The notes: generated from the sequence alone by a model not told the origin. Positions 1 through 8,600 are shown, numbered from the stretch's first letter. The stretch: 8,674 nt of DNA from an uncultured Methylococcaceae bacterium (GCA_903839795.1 CAIMDR010000460.1:1-8674); one strand, 5' to 3'. Numbers and translations are program-made.

Positions 1-238
1 AGCGAACCAGTGCCAATCGGTTGAAACTGCTCAACCAGGACTCCAGTTGCAGGTTGACTTACCTATCAACGGAGAGCGAATTATCAAATGAATATGTTTG
101 TATATGAAATTTGAAGCAGCGTGCGAACTAGGCATATCCTGGAGGGTATTTCTGCGTGCTGCCTAACCGCACTTGAAGAGCCGTTATCTGTATGAACTTA
201 CCGTTTAAAGGGTGGTTACGGGGCCGCGTGTACTTCTT
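1..238. other. Left-edge region without a recognisable gene
   Basis: No gene can be named here. Two forward frames are open from the left edge, ending at a TGA at 89-91 (29 residues visible) and at a TGA at about 105 (34 residues visible). Either could be the C-terminal tail of a gene that begins outside the window, but neither tail is recognisable. Between about 110 and 238 there is no open frame of useful length, no clear hairpin with a T-run, and no known RNA. It is the 3' flank of the minus-strand dedA gene, yet I could not identify a convincing terminator for that gene. Confidence 0.3.
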
Positions 239-859
239 CTAGTCTTGGACTTGCACTCGTGCAATTTTTCTGCGGTGCAGAAAAATGTAAGATGTCACCA
301 AAACAACGCTGAAAGCTATCACGCCGATAATTGCCTGATGAGAGTATTGCATGATTAATGCTTCGTTATGACCCAGTAAATAGCCAATCCAGGTCAGAAT
401 GGAGACCCAGATAAAAGCGCCGAGCAAGGTGTAAACAGTAAATTTGATGTGGTTCATACCCGCTAGTCCTGCGGGTAGTGAAATCAAGTGGCGGATGACG
501 GGTAACATACGGCCAATAAACGTAGATATTTCACCATGGCTGGCAAAATAATCTTCAACACGACGGAAATGTTCTTCTGTTATCAATACATAACGTCCGT
601 ATTTGAGTAAAAACGGTCTGCCCAAATAATGGGCAGCGAAATAATTTAGATAAGCGCCAAACAAACTGCCCAGTGTGCCGCTGAGTATGACCAGTGCCAT
701 GTTCAATTGCCCTTGCTGTACCAGATAACCGGCAGGTGGCATGATGATTTCGCTAGGAATGGGCACTATGGAACTTTCCAGTGCCATTAGTAAAAAAATG
801 CCGGGATAGCCCATCGCGCCGATGGTTGTGATTAGCCAGTTGATTAGTTCGTGTAGCAT
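239..859 (-). CDS. DedA family inner-membrane protein (VTT/SNARE-associated domain)
   Basis: This is a 206-residue polytopic inner-membrane protein of the DedA superfamily. Members support proton-motive-force-dependent processes, and some (B. subtilis UptA) recycle the lipid carrier undecaprenyl phosphate across the membrane; which role applies here cannot be told from sequence. Seen directly: the hallmark segment ESSIVPIPSEIIMPPAG at residues 28-44 with acidic E28 and E37, the helix-breaking GSLFGAYLNY near 64-73, and the second hallmark GRMLPVIRHLISLPAGLAG at 116-134. Arg117 and Arg123 have the same spacing as the two essential arginines known in E. coli YqjA. A final hydrophobic helix (about 177-194) is followed by a basic tail. 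Length is normal for the family. The ATG has a weak purine-rich AGAGA upstream. It lies 245 bases downstream of kup on the same strand, too far to assume cotranscription. Confidence 0.93.
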   Translation of the reverse strand: MLHELINWLITTIGAMGYPGIFLLMALESSIVPIPSEIIMPPAGYLVQQGQLNMALVILSGTLGSLFGAYLNYFAAHYLGRPFLLKYGRYVLITEEHFRRVEDYFASHGEISTFIGRMLPVIRHLISLPAGLAGMNHIKFTVYTLLGAFIWVSILTWIGYLLGHNEALIMQYSHQAIIGVIAFSVVLVTSYIFLHRRKIARVQVQD

Positions 860-896
860 TTATGTTCTCTATGAATGATTGGCAAGTGTGTTTCTT

Positions 897-911
897 GGCT
901 TTGCAAAAGCC
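897..911. other. Short perfect hairpin upstream of dedA
   Basis: GGCTTT (897-902) and AAAGCC (906-911) form a perfect 6-bp inverted repeat with a 3-base loop, about 38 bases upstream of the dedA start. Neither side is followed by a T-run, so it is not an intrinsic terminator. It could be an untranslated-leader hairpin or an operator half-site, or chance. Confidence 0.25.
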
Positions 912-1007
912 TATAAACATTAACAGAGAACACGAATGTAGGAAATAAAAATTTTGTTGGATTGTCGTGTGGGTGAATTGAGTAAATTACAATTGAAGCT
1001 CTATAAA

Positions 1008-1027
1008 CTTTGCGGCAAAGATTTTTT
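1008..1027. terminator. Possible weak terminator hairpin between kup and dedA
   Basis: CTTTGC (1008-1013) pairs with GCAAAG (1015-1020). Read on the plus strand the hairpin is followed by six T residues (1022-1027). Read on the minus strand, the direction of kup transcription, it is followed only by TTTATAG. The best polarity therefore faces the wrong way for the known genes, although it could act weakly in both directions. It lies about 85 bases beyond the kup stop codon. Confidence 0.3.
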
Positions 1028-1079
1028 ATCCTATCGAATAACACCTGTTTTAGTAGCGTCCATTCAGAAAAAGTATCCT

Positions 1080-1106
1080 ACAAAAGCAAATTAAAAAGTT
1101 TTGCTT
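1080..1106 (-). terminator. Possible terminator overlapping the kup stop codon
   Basis: On the minus strand a 7-bp stem, AAGCAAA (from 1106 down to 1100) with TTTGCTT (1090 down to 1084), encloses a 9-base loop and runs into a short T-tract. The stem overlaps the kup TAA. It is AT-rich and the T-tract is shared with the stem, so it would be a weak terminator at best. Confidence 0.3.
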
Positions 1107-2988
1107 ACAGTTCGATTCGGATTCCAAGCTCCACAACCCGATCAACCGGTATTTTAAAAAACTCAATCGCACTGGTAGAGTTATGAAATAAAAATCTGAA
1201 CAATCCTCTGCGCCACTTCGGCATGGGGCTTTTGTTACGAAAAGATATTTGTTCGCTGCCAATGAAAAAAGAGGCGTTTTTAGGGTTAAAATCCAAGCCT
1301 TGTTGCAGGCACAATTCCAATGCGCGACGTACATCTGCATTTTGCTTAAACCCGTAATAAAGTTTTACCCGGTAAAAATCACGGTTTTTACCAAAGGCTC
1401 TGATTTTGACCAAGTGCGCTTCGTCAACGTAGGGATCATTCGTAGTAACAATGGTCAGTACAATAATTCTCTCGTGCAAGACATGATTGTGTTCAAGGTT
1501 GTGCAGTAGCACCTGAGGTACACCATGCAAACTTCGGGTTAAATAAATCGCAGTGCCTTCAACCCTAACCAATTTGGCATTGATTGTTTCTTCCAAGTCC
1601 TCGAATAACATTCGTCTGGCATCCATGTACTGTGAAAGTAACTTGCGACCCTTAATCCATGTCGTTAACACCAAAAACAAAACGGTAGCAACGACTAGTG
1701 GGAGCCAGCCACCGGTAGGGATTTTCAGGCTATTGGAGGAAAAAAACAGGAAGTCTATGGCCAAAAATGTAGTGAGGAAGGTTATGCTCGTAGCCTTTGT
1801 CCATTTCCATAAGGCTTCGATGATGATAAACGCCAGTATCGTGTCAACTATCATTGTACCGGTAACAGCAATGCCATAAGCCGATGCCAGTGCTGAGGAT
1901 GATTTAAAGCTGAGTACCAGCACAAAAACTGAAATCATCAATAGCCAATTGACTGCTGGAACATAGACCTGTCCCATTTCATCACCTGAGGTGTGTAAAA
2001 TGTTCATGCGCGGACAATAGCCTAATTGTATGGCTTGCCGTGTCACCGAAAATGCACCGGAAATAACAGCTTGTGAGGCGATGACAGTCGCCAGTGTCGA
2101 TAAAATCAGCAAAGGGTAAAGTGCCCAGGTTGGGGCAAGTAAATAGAACGGATTTTGTATTGCCTCGGGGTGATTAAGCAATAACGCACCTTGTCCGAAA
2201 TAATTGATTAGCAAAGCAGGGAACACGAAACTGAACCACGCATAGCGGATTGGTTTTAATCCGAAATGTCCCATGTCGGCGTATAACGCTTCGGCACCGG
2301 TGATTGCCAGCACAACTGAGCCCATAATCAAAAATCCATGCCAACCTAATTCCATCAGTAAATGCACTGCGTAATAAGGGTTAATCGCCATTAACACGCC
2401 CGGTTCATCAATGATATTAATGATGCCCAAGACGGCAAGCAATCCAAACCAGAAACACATGATTGGCGCAAAGATTTTACCCACTTTTCCGGTACCTTTG
2501 GCTTGCAGAATAAACAGTCCGCCTAGCACTGTAACGGTAATCGGTAATATATAGCGGGATAATGACGGCGCGATAATTTGCAAGCCCTCAACCGCGCTAA
2601 GTACCGATATTGCTGGAGTAATGATGCTGTCGCCGTAAAATAACGAGGCTCCCAGTAAGCCAATAGTGACGATAAAAGCCATTTTTTTGGGATTTTCTTT
2701 GGAGCCCTGCAACGCCAGCGCCATGAGTGCGATAATGCCACCTTCACCCTTGTTATCGGCACGCATAATAAAAATAGCGTATTTGGTGGTTACCACCAAG
2801 GTTAATGACCAAACAATCAACGACAATACGCCTAGCACATGAAGTTGATCAATAGGCAAGCCGCCGTGAAAAACTTCTTTAAGCGCATAAAGCGGACTGG
2901 TGCCAATGTCGCCGAAGACTACGCCAATGGCACCTAGCGCTAAACCTGCCAGTTGCTCTTTGGATTGAGGTTGTGAGTTTGAGGACAT
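1105..2988 (-). CDS. kup: Kup-type low-affinity potassium uptake protein
   Basis: This 627-residue inner-membrane K+ transporter of the KUP/HAK/KT family is believed to import K+ together with H+. Length matches E. coli Kup (622). Seen directly: the N-terminal signature IGVVFGDIGTSPLYAL (21-36) with Asp27, equivalent to the acidic residue in the first transmembrane helix; FYGDSIITPAISVL (117-130) followed by Glu134 in SAVEG; TGAEALYADMGHFG (230-243); NYFGQGALLL (262-271); and QAVISGAFSVTRQA (306-319). About twelve hydrophobic segments fill residues 14-445, then a soluble, presumably cytoplasmic, C-terminal domain of about 175 residues carries many Lys, Arg and His. The start is the only sensible one upstream of the signature; no clear Shine-Dalgarno precedes it. 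The nhaD gene lies 86 bases upstream on the same strand, with a terminator between, so kup probably has some independent expression. K+ uptake next to a Na+/H+ antiporter suggests osmotic and pH homeostasis. Confidence 0.97.
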   Translation of the reverse strand: MSSNSQPQSKEQLAGLALGAIGVVFGDIGTSPLYALKEVFHGGLPIDQLHVLGVLSLIVWSLTLVVTTKYAIFIMRADNKGEGGIIALMALALQGSKENPKKMAFIVTIGLLGASLFYGDSIITPAISVLSAVEGLQIIAPSLSRYILPITVTVLGGLFILQAKGTGKVGKIFAPIMCFWFGLLAVLGIINIIDEPGVLMAINPYYAVHLLMELGWHGFLIMGSVVLAITGAEALYADMGHFGLKPIRYAWFSFVFPALLINYFGQGALLLNHPEAIQNPFYLLAPTWALYPLLILSTLATVIASQAVISGAFSVTRQAIQLGYCPRMNILHTSGDEMGQVYVPAVNWLLMISVFVLVLSFKSSSALASAYGIAVTGTMIVDTILAFIIIEALWKWTKATSITFLTTFLAIDFLFFSSNSLKIPTGGWLPLVVATVLFLVLTTWIKGRKLLSQYMDARRMLFEDLEETINAKLVRVEGTAIYLTRSLHGVPQVLLHNLEHNHVLHERIIVLTIVTTNDPYVDEAHLVKIRAFGKNRDFYRVKLYYGFKQNADVRRALELCLQQGLDFNPKNASFFIGSEQISFRNKSPMPKWRRGLFRFLFHNSTSAIEFFKIPVDRVVELGIRIEL

Positions 2989-3020
2989 TATCGTAACTAA
3001 TCGGAGACTAATAAACAGTT

Positions 3021-3050
3021 AAGAAAAATTGGACGGCATGATTGCCGTTC
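3021..3050 (-). terminator. Intrinsic terminator after nhaD
   Basis: On the minus strand, ACGGCA (3048 down to 3043) and TGCCGT (3038 down to 3033) make a 6-bp GC-rich stem with a 4-base loop. It is followed at once by AATTTTTCTT (3030-3021). It starts 26 bases after the nhaD stop codon and has the right polarity to end nhaD transcription. Only about 32 bases remain to the kup start, so kup depends on read-through or on a promoter overlapping this structure; TTGAAC at 3052-3047 is a possible -35 element but no good -10 is seen. Confidence 0.6.
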
Positions 3051-3074
3051 AACAGTTTGTAAGGCAAAATAAGT

Positions 3075-4514
3075 TTAAAAATACCTGGCATTTATCCAGA
3101 AATGTACCGCTATACTGGCGAAGTAACCCAGTAAAATAACGGGCATCCAACGCATGTGGAAGGCGAAGGTATAGCCTTCTTTTATCTGACCGAGCAAGGC
3201 GACTCCGGGGGCAGATCCGATTGCCAGCAAACTGCCTCCTACACCGAGGGTTAGGGTTAACAGCAGCCATTGGCCGGTAGGAAGATCGGGATGCATGCTC
3301 AATACGGCAAACATCAAGGTGCCGTTATCAATAAATGCAGAGGAAAGGCCAATACTGATATTGGCAATTGTAGGGCTAATCTGTCCAAACAGGAAATGTG
3401 CAATGGCATCAAGATAGCCGATAAATCCCAAGGCTCCAATCAGCATCATCGCGCCGTAGAAGAATAACAACGTATCCCAATCCACATTGCCGATATTTTT
3501 GAATACGTCAAAATCCTGTTTTTTATTGTCGCTGGGAACTTCTACCTGAAAAAGTTTGTAAACATGGGCAAAGTCGCTTGGTATTTCGATGGCTGTCTTG
3601 GTCAGATAAAAGCTGAAAAACTGTAGTAAACCAAGCCCGGTCATCATGCCGGCGGCAGGCGGCAATTCCAGAAGAATATTGGAAGAGACTGTAATGGCAA
3701 GTGTTACGACGAATAGTGCAATAACCCGCTTGCTGCCACGGCGAAGCCAAATAACGCTAGTGGAGGCAGCGGGTGTTTCTTTGGGCACGAAAAAATGCAT
3801 GACCATTGCAGGTACAAGAAAATTGACCAAACAGGGAATAGCGAGTGTGAAGAACTCATGGAAAGGCAGTATTTTATTTTGCCATACGAACAATGTCGAG
3901 ATGCCGCCCAAAGGACTGAACGTGCCGCCGGCATTGGCTGCTACAACGATGTTGACACACGCCAGTGCGACAAATTCTTTCTTGTATTTTCCTACTGCCG
4001 CAGCAACAGCTCCCATTAAAAGACCTGCCGCCATACCGTTGATAACGGTAGAAAGCAGAAAGGCAAGCACACCGGTAATCCAGAATAATTGCCGGTAGCT
4101 GAATTGCCGACTTAGCAGCCAAATTCTGAGAGCATCGAAAACACCGCGTTCTTCCATGGCGTTTAAGTAGGTCATTGACACCAGGATAAATAAAAACAAT
4201 TCGATATAAGCCAATAGATTGCTTTCAAATGCAACAGCTGCCACTTTGGCTTCGCCGTGCCAGGCGTAGTAAATACAAATCGCAAACCATACAAGCGCCG
4301 AACCCAAGACCATCGGTTTGGACTTGCGCAGTGCGATGACTTCTTCCGACATCGCGGCAATGTATGCCAACACGGTGAGAGCTATGGAAAGATAACCGAT
4401 GATATGCTGTGTTAAATTTAATGTTTTGGCGGCACTTAACGCTTCGGCAGCAAAGGCTTCGACAGGTAAGAGCAATAATGCAAAGCTTACTAACGTTAAT
4501 GATTTGCTATTCAT
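3075..4514 (-). CDS. nhaD: NhaD-family Na+/H+ antiporter (divergent first half-site)
   Basis: This 479-residue ion-transporter-superfamily protein is close in length to Vibrio cholerae NhaD. It would exchange cytoplasmic Na+ or Li+ for external H+. Residues 1-22 look like a signal peptide ending AFA|AE, followed by many hydrophobic segments. Seen directly: VVAANAGGTFSPLG (190-203), the NhaD hallmark; VDWDTLLFF (344-352) with Asp347-Thr348, aligning with the Asp-Thr pair essential in V. cholerae NhaD; LSSAFIDNGTL (390-400) with Ser392, Asp396 and Asn397; and GGSLLAIGSAPG (426-437). Odd: the first half-repeat reads LLSTVINGMAAGLL (153-166), where the family normally has Ser-x3-Asp-Asn followed by threonines. 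Here these are Asn159, Gly160 and alanines. The usual Asp after the AANAGG motif is Gly204. It is therefore a diverged member whose ion choice or coupling may differ. The start has no clear Shine-Dalgarno. The gene is divergent from tgt and upstream of kup. Confidence 0.9.
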   Translation of the reverse strand: MNSKSLTLVSFALLLLPVEAFAAEALSAAKTLNLTQHIIGYLSIALTVLAYIAAMSEEVIALRKSKPMVLGSALVWFAICIYYAWHGEAKVAAVAFESNLLAYIELFLFILVSMTYLNAMEERGVFDALRIWLLSRQFSYRQLFWITGVLAFLLSTVINGMAAGLLMGAVAAAVGKYKKEFVALACVNIVVAANAGGTFSPLGGISTLFVWQNKILPFHEFFTLAIPCLVNFLVPAMVMHFFVPKETPAASTSVIWLRRGSKRVIALFVVTLAITVSSNILLELPPAAGMMTGLGLLQFFSFYLTKTAIEIPSDFAHVYKLFQVEVPSDNKKQDFDVFKNIGNVDWDTLLFFYGAMMLIGALGFIGYLDAIAHFLFGQISPTIANISIGLSSAFIDNGTLMFAVLSMHPDLPTGQWLLLTLTLGVGGSLLAIGSAPGVALLGQIKEGYTFAFHMRWMPVILLGYFASIAVHFWINARYF

Positions 4515-4839
4515 TTGATGACTGAATGTTAATTTAAGAAAAGACGCAACGAATAAAGCAGTTTACAAAAATTGACTGCCAATGACTTATAAAACTCGCC
4601 TAATCTTGAAGCCTGTTTTGACTGGGTGTTGTTTGCTCTGTCTATTTTAATGGAAGTTTAAACAAAGCTGTAAAACTATTTAAAAAAACCGGAATACTAT
4701 TGTGATGATGCTTATGTACGATTATGACGGAGTTTTATTATTACCATTCTAAACTTTAAATTTAACACTATTTATTTTAATGACAAGTTTTTAGGAATTA
4801 CTCGGTCGTAGATAAGTCCAGAAAAATCTTAAAAGATTA

Positions 4840-4891
4840 TCACCACGAAGATACAAAGGGACACGAAGAAAGAAAATTTTGTGTTCTTTAG
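4840..4891. repeat. Degenerate intergenic palindromic repeat (CACGAAG type)
   Basis: The stretch begins CACCACGAAG and carries a second ACGAAG (4863-4868) 19 bases after the first (4844-4849). AAAGGGACAC pairs imperfectly with GTGTTCTTT across an A- and T-rich centre that includes AAAATTTT. Interspersed intergenic repeats combining CACGAAG units with their complement CTTCGTG are, as I recall, common in many bacterial genomes. This copy has a well-kept left arm and an eroded right arm. The assignment rests on pattern recall; only genome-wide copy counting would settle it. Confidence 0.4.
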
Positions 4892-4931
4892 GCTTACGCT
4901 CCTAACAGGTTGGGTGGTTAATAACAGCTTA

Positions 4932-4962
4932 TTGACAAAGCGTTTATCTGAGCTGATTTAAT
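4932..4962 (+). promoter_or_regulatory. Putative sigma-70 promoter for tgt-yajC-secDF
   Basis: A perfect -35 TTGACA (4932-4937) is followed, after 19 bases, by TTTAAT (4957-4962). The latter is preceded by TGA, giving an extended -10 (TGnTTTAAT). The long spacer is partly offset by the extended -10. Transcription would start near 4969, leaving a leader of about 100 bases before tgt. A second, weaker candidate lies closer: TTGAAC (5001-5006), a 17-base spacer, and TGTACT (5024-5029). Confidence 0.5.
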
Positions 4963-5011
4963 TAAAAATACAGTCTGCGGGTAACAAGAAGTTGCTATTT
5001 TTGAACATAAC

Positions 5012-6201
<1,190 letters not shown>

Positions 6202-6230
6202 TAACAAGATTTTTTAATTACTATAGAATT

Positions 6231-6236
6231 TGAGGA
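6231..6236 (+). promoter_or_regulatory. Ribosome binding site fixing the yajC start
   Basis: TGAGGA ends 5 bases before the ATG at 6242, a good Shine-Dalgarno. It overlaps an in-frame TTG at 6230, so the longer reading that begins with that TTG is ruled out as the main product. Confidence 0.75.
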
Positions 6237-6241
6237 TAATC

Positions 6242-6592
6242 ATGAGTTTTTTTATTTCTGACGCTTTAGCGGCAGCTCCTGCTGCCACGCAACAACCCGG
6301 CATTGAAGGTATGTTGTTTCCACTGGGTATTCTGGTGTTTTTTTACTTTTTGTTTCTGCGCCCTCAAGCCAAGCGAACCAAAGAAAAGAAACAAATGATT
6401 GCTGCAATAAGCAAAGGCGCTGAAGTAGTAACCTCTGGGGGGATTTTAGGTAAAGTTGTCGATATGGATGATAATTTTGTCAAGATTGAAATCGCTGATA
6501 ATACCTTTATTCAAGTGCAGCGCCAAAGCATTGAAAGCATGATGCCAAAAGGAACTTATAAAGCCATAACTAAAAAAATAGTTAAAGCTTGA
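6242..6592 (+). CDS. yajC: Sec translocon accessory subunit YajC
   Basis: YajC is a small inner-membrane protein that associates with SecD and SecF, the complex that assists SecYEG in protein export; its own function is not essential in E. coli. The product is 116 residues. It begins MSFFISDALAAAP, nearly identical to the start of E. coli YajC. One hydrophobic helix spans about 22-39 and is followed by LRPQAKRTKEKK (39-50), the signature basic junction. Then comes a small cytoplasmic domain with KGAEVVTSGGILGKV (58-72) and MPKGTYKAI (101-109). The start at 6242 is chosen over an in-frame TTG at 6230 because of the family N-terminus and the ribosome binding site. It lies 40 bases after tgt and 70 before secD, so cotranscription is likely. 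Confidence 0.97.
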   Translation: MSFFISDALAAAPAATQQPGIEGMLFPLGILVFFYFLFLRPQAKRTKEKKQMIAAISKGAEVVTSGGILGKVVDMDDNFVKIEIADNTFIQVQRQSIESMMPKGTYKAITKKIVKA

Positions 6593-6618
6593 TATTATAG
6601 CGCGTAGCCAGTCAGTAA

Positions 6619-6634
6619 CAGCTTGCTTAAGCTG
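6619..6634 (+). other. Hairpin between yajC and secD
   Basis: CAGCTT (6619-6624) and AAGCTG (6629-6634) form a perfect 6-bp stem with loop GCTT. No T-run follows, so it is not a terminator. It lies 28 bases before the secD ATG and could stabilise an mRNA end or be chance. Confidence 0.25.
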
Positions 6635-6662
6635 ATGCACGGTTTAATTATTGGAATAACAC

Positions 6663-8510
6663 ATGCAAAACCATTTCCCCCTTTGGAAAAATCTATTAGT
6701 CCTGATTGTTTTTGGCATCGGGATTATTTATTCATTACCTAATTTGTACGGCGATGATCCGTCTGTTCAGGTGTCATCGACACAAACCACCCTAATAGGG
6801 CAGGATCAGGCAAATCAAATCGAGACTGAAATTAAAACGGTCGGCGTTCCGGTAAAAGCGTTTGAGTTTAAAGACGGACGTATTTTAGCGCGATTCACTA
6901 ATACTGATGACCAGCTTAAAGTCGCTGATTTATTAAGAGACAAGATGGGCAGTAATTATACCGTTGCCTTAAATCTGGCACCTACAACACCCGCTTGGTT
7001 GCGAGCTTTAGGTGCTGAAGCGATGTATTTGGGGCTCGATTTACGGGGTGGGGTACATTTTCTGCTGGAAGTGGATATGGATGCTGCGGCCAAGCAAGCT
7101 GAAGACCGCTATAACGATGATTTACGTCTGGCCTTAAGAAGTGCAAAAATGCGTTATCAATCTGTTGCCAAAGATAACGGCTTTATAAAAATCACACTGA
7201 AGGCACCGGAGGATAAGCCCGCACTGATGGATCTGCTGGCTAAAGATTTTCGTACCCTGGATATTACCGAGCCGGAAAATCAGGATCAGGTTTGGCTAAA
7301 AGTGTCTGAAAAAGAAGTGCGCGAAATCAAGAAATTTGCTGTGTCGCAAAATATGACGACTTTGCGCAATCGGGTAAACGAGTTAGGGGTTGCCGAACCG
7401 GTCATTCAGCAACAAGGTGAAAATCGCATCATGGTGCAATTGCCGGGTGTTCAGGATACGACGCGTGCCAAGGAAATTTTGGGCACAACGGCTACCTTGG
7501 AATATCGACTGGTTGATACTGAGCATGATGTACAGCAGGCTGTTGCCGGTCATGTTCCGGTTGGCAGTCGCTTGTATTATGAAAAAAAGGGTAACCCAAT
7601 ATTGTTGGATCGTCGCGTTATTGTGACGGGCGACCAAATTGTTGACGCGTCTTCCGGTCAAGATCAGGACGGCAGACCTTCTGTTAATATTTCCTTAAAC
7701 GGTGTGGGTGCGGCCAAGATGGCTAAAACCACCCAAGTCAGTGTTGGCAAGCCAATGGCTGTGGTCTTTATAGAATATAAAGTCGAGACAAAAATAGTCG
7801 ACGGTCAAAAAGTACGTCATAAAGAGAAAGTTGAGAAAGTTATCAATGTAGCCACTATTCAGGGCGTATTTAGTAAACGTTTTCAAACCACCGGTCTGGA
7901 CAGTCCGCAGGAAGCACGTAATTTGTCATTGTTGTTAAGGGCGGGAGCCTTGGCCGCACCGGTTGATATTGTCGAAGAGCGTACGGTAGGGCCCAGCCTT
8001 GGACAAGATAACATTGATAAAGGCATGTTGTCGTTTGTGGTAGGTTTTGGTTTGGTTGTGCTGTTTATGGCGGTTTATTATCGGTTGTTCGGTATGATTG
8101 CCAATCTTGCATTGGCGTTTAACGTGGTGATTGTTGTTGCCATCTTATCGATGTTGCAGGCAACGTTAACGTTACCGGGTATTGCCGGTATTATCTTGAC
8201 GGTGGGTATGTCTGTTGATGCCAACGTGTTGATATTTGAACGGATTAAAGAAGAGATCAACAATGGTAATACGCCGCAATCGGCCATATTTATTGGTTAC
8301 GATAAAGCTTTTGCCACCATTCTTGACTCCCACTTTACCAATCTTGTGGTCGCAGTGGTGTTGTTTGCTTTTGGTACGGGATCGATTAAAGGTTTTGCGG
8401 TAACGCTGATTATCGGGATTTTATCATCCATGTTTACGGCAATTACCGGAACGCGGATGGTTATTAACTGGACATACGGTAACCGCAGGGTTGAGAAATT
8501 ATCCATTTAG
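6663..8510 (+). CDS. secD: Protein translocase subunit SecD
   Basis: SecD is an RND-superfamily inner-membrane protein. With SecF it uses the proton-motive force to pull exported proteins out of the SecYEG channel on the periplasmic side. The product is 615 residues, the same length as E. coli SecD. Seen directly: a first transmembrane helix at about 8-25; the large periplasmic P1 domain with YLGLDLRGGVHFLLEVD (122-138), NRVNELGVAEPVIQQQG (236-252) and LPGVQDTTRAKEILG (260-274); LSLLLRAGALAAPVDIVEER (421-440); then five helices from about 453 to 602. VGMSVDANVLIFERI (514-528) contains Asp519, matching the functionally critical Asp519 of E. coli. The C-terminus RRVEKLSI closely resembles E. 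coli. GGA about 7 bases before the ATG serves as a plausible ribosome binding site. It is followed by a REP-like inverted repeat and then secF. Confidence 0.98.
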   Translation: MQNHFPLWKNLLVLIVFGIGIIYSLPNLYGDDPSVQVSSTQTTLIGQDQANQIETEIKTVGVPVKAFEFKDGRILARFTNTDDQLKVADLLRDKMGSNYTVALNLAPTTPAWLRALGAEAMYLGLDLRGGVHFLLEVDMDAAAKQAEDRYNDDLRLALRSAKMRYQSVAKDNGFIKITLKAPEDKPALMDLLAKDFRTLDITEPENQDQVWLKVSEKEVREIKKFAVSQNMTTLRNRVNELGVAEPVIQQQGENRIMVQLPGVQDTTRAKEILGTTATLEYRLVDTEHDVQQAVAGHVPVGSRLYYEKKGNPILLDRRVIVTGDQIVDASSGQDQDGRPSVNISLNGVGAAKMAKTTQVSVGKPMAVVFIEYKVETKIVDGQKVRHKEKVEKVINVATIQGVFSKRFQTTGLDSPQEARNLSLLLRAGALAAPVDIVEERTVGPSLGQDNIDKGMLSFVVGFGLVVLFMAVYYRLFGMIANLALAFNVVIVVAILSMLQATLTLPGIAGIILTVGMSVDANVLIFERIKEEINNGNTPQSAIFIGYDKAFATILDSHFTNLVVAVVLFAFGTGSIKGFAVTLIIGILSSMFTAITGTRMVINWTYGNRRVEKLSI

Positions 8511-8518
8511 ACCCTTGT

Positions 8519-8600
8519 GTAGGGGGGCAATCTTTACGGTTGCCCTTGATTCACAATCGTAAAGCATTGTCCCAAGGGCAACCGTAAAGATTGCCCCTAC
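8519..8600. repeat. Inverted pair of REP-like hairpins between secD and secF
   Basis: A 25-bp perfect inverted repeat (8524-8548 with 8573-8597) is flanked by GTA (8519-8521) and its complement TAC (8598-8600), with two extra G residues in the left arm. Each arm is itself a hairpin: GGGCAA (8525-8530) pairs with TTGCCC (8540-8545) around a 9-base loop, and the right arm mirrors this. Both units read 5'-GTAG followed by the hairpin, on opposite strands. That is the architecture of REP elements mobilised by RAYT (TnpA-REP) proteins. The 24-base centre holds a further short stem, ACAAT (8553-8557) with ATTGT (8566-8570). The right arm is followed by TTTTAG, so it could also attenuate transcription into secF. 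No RAYT gene is in the window. Confidence 0.8.

Noticed and set aside
177..212. Possible group II intron domain V
   Set aside because: It starts with GAGCCG, but the opposite strand reads TTACCGTTT and does not pair with it; no reverse transcriptase or domain VI is visible.
844..1044. Minus-strand 66-codon frame overlapping the dedA start
   Set aside because: It has no family resemblance, covers the likely kup-dedA spacer and runs into the dedA start in another frame.
1050..1340. Minus-strand 96-codon frame over the kup 3' end
   Set aside because: It is an alternate-frame shadow of the kup C-terminal domain.
3646..4098. Plus-strand open frame of 150 codons inside nhaD
   Set aside because: It lies wholly antisense to a well-supported transporter gene, has no recognisable domain, and is the type of frame expected opposite a hydrophobic coding sequence.
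6230..6241. TTG start giving a four-residue longer YajC
   Set aside because: The Shine-Dalgarno TGAGGA overlaps the TTG, and the family N-terminus MSFFISDA begins at the ATG at 6242.
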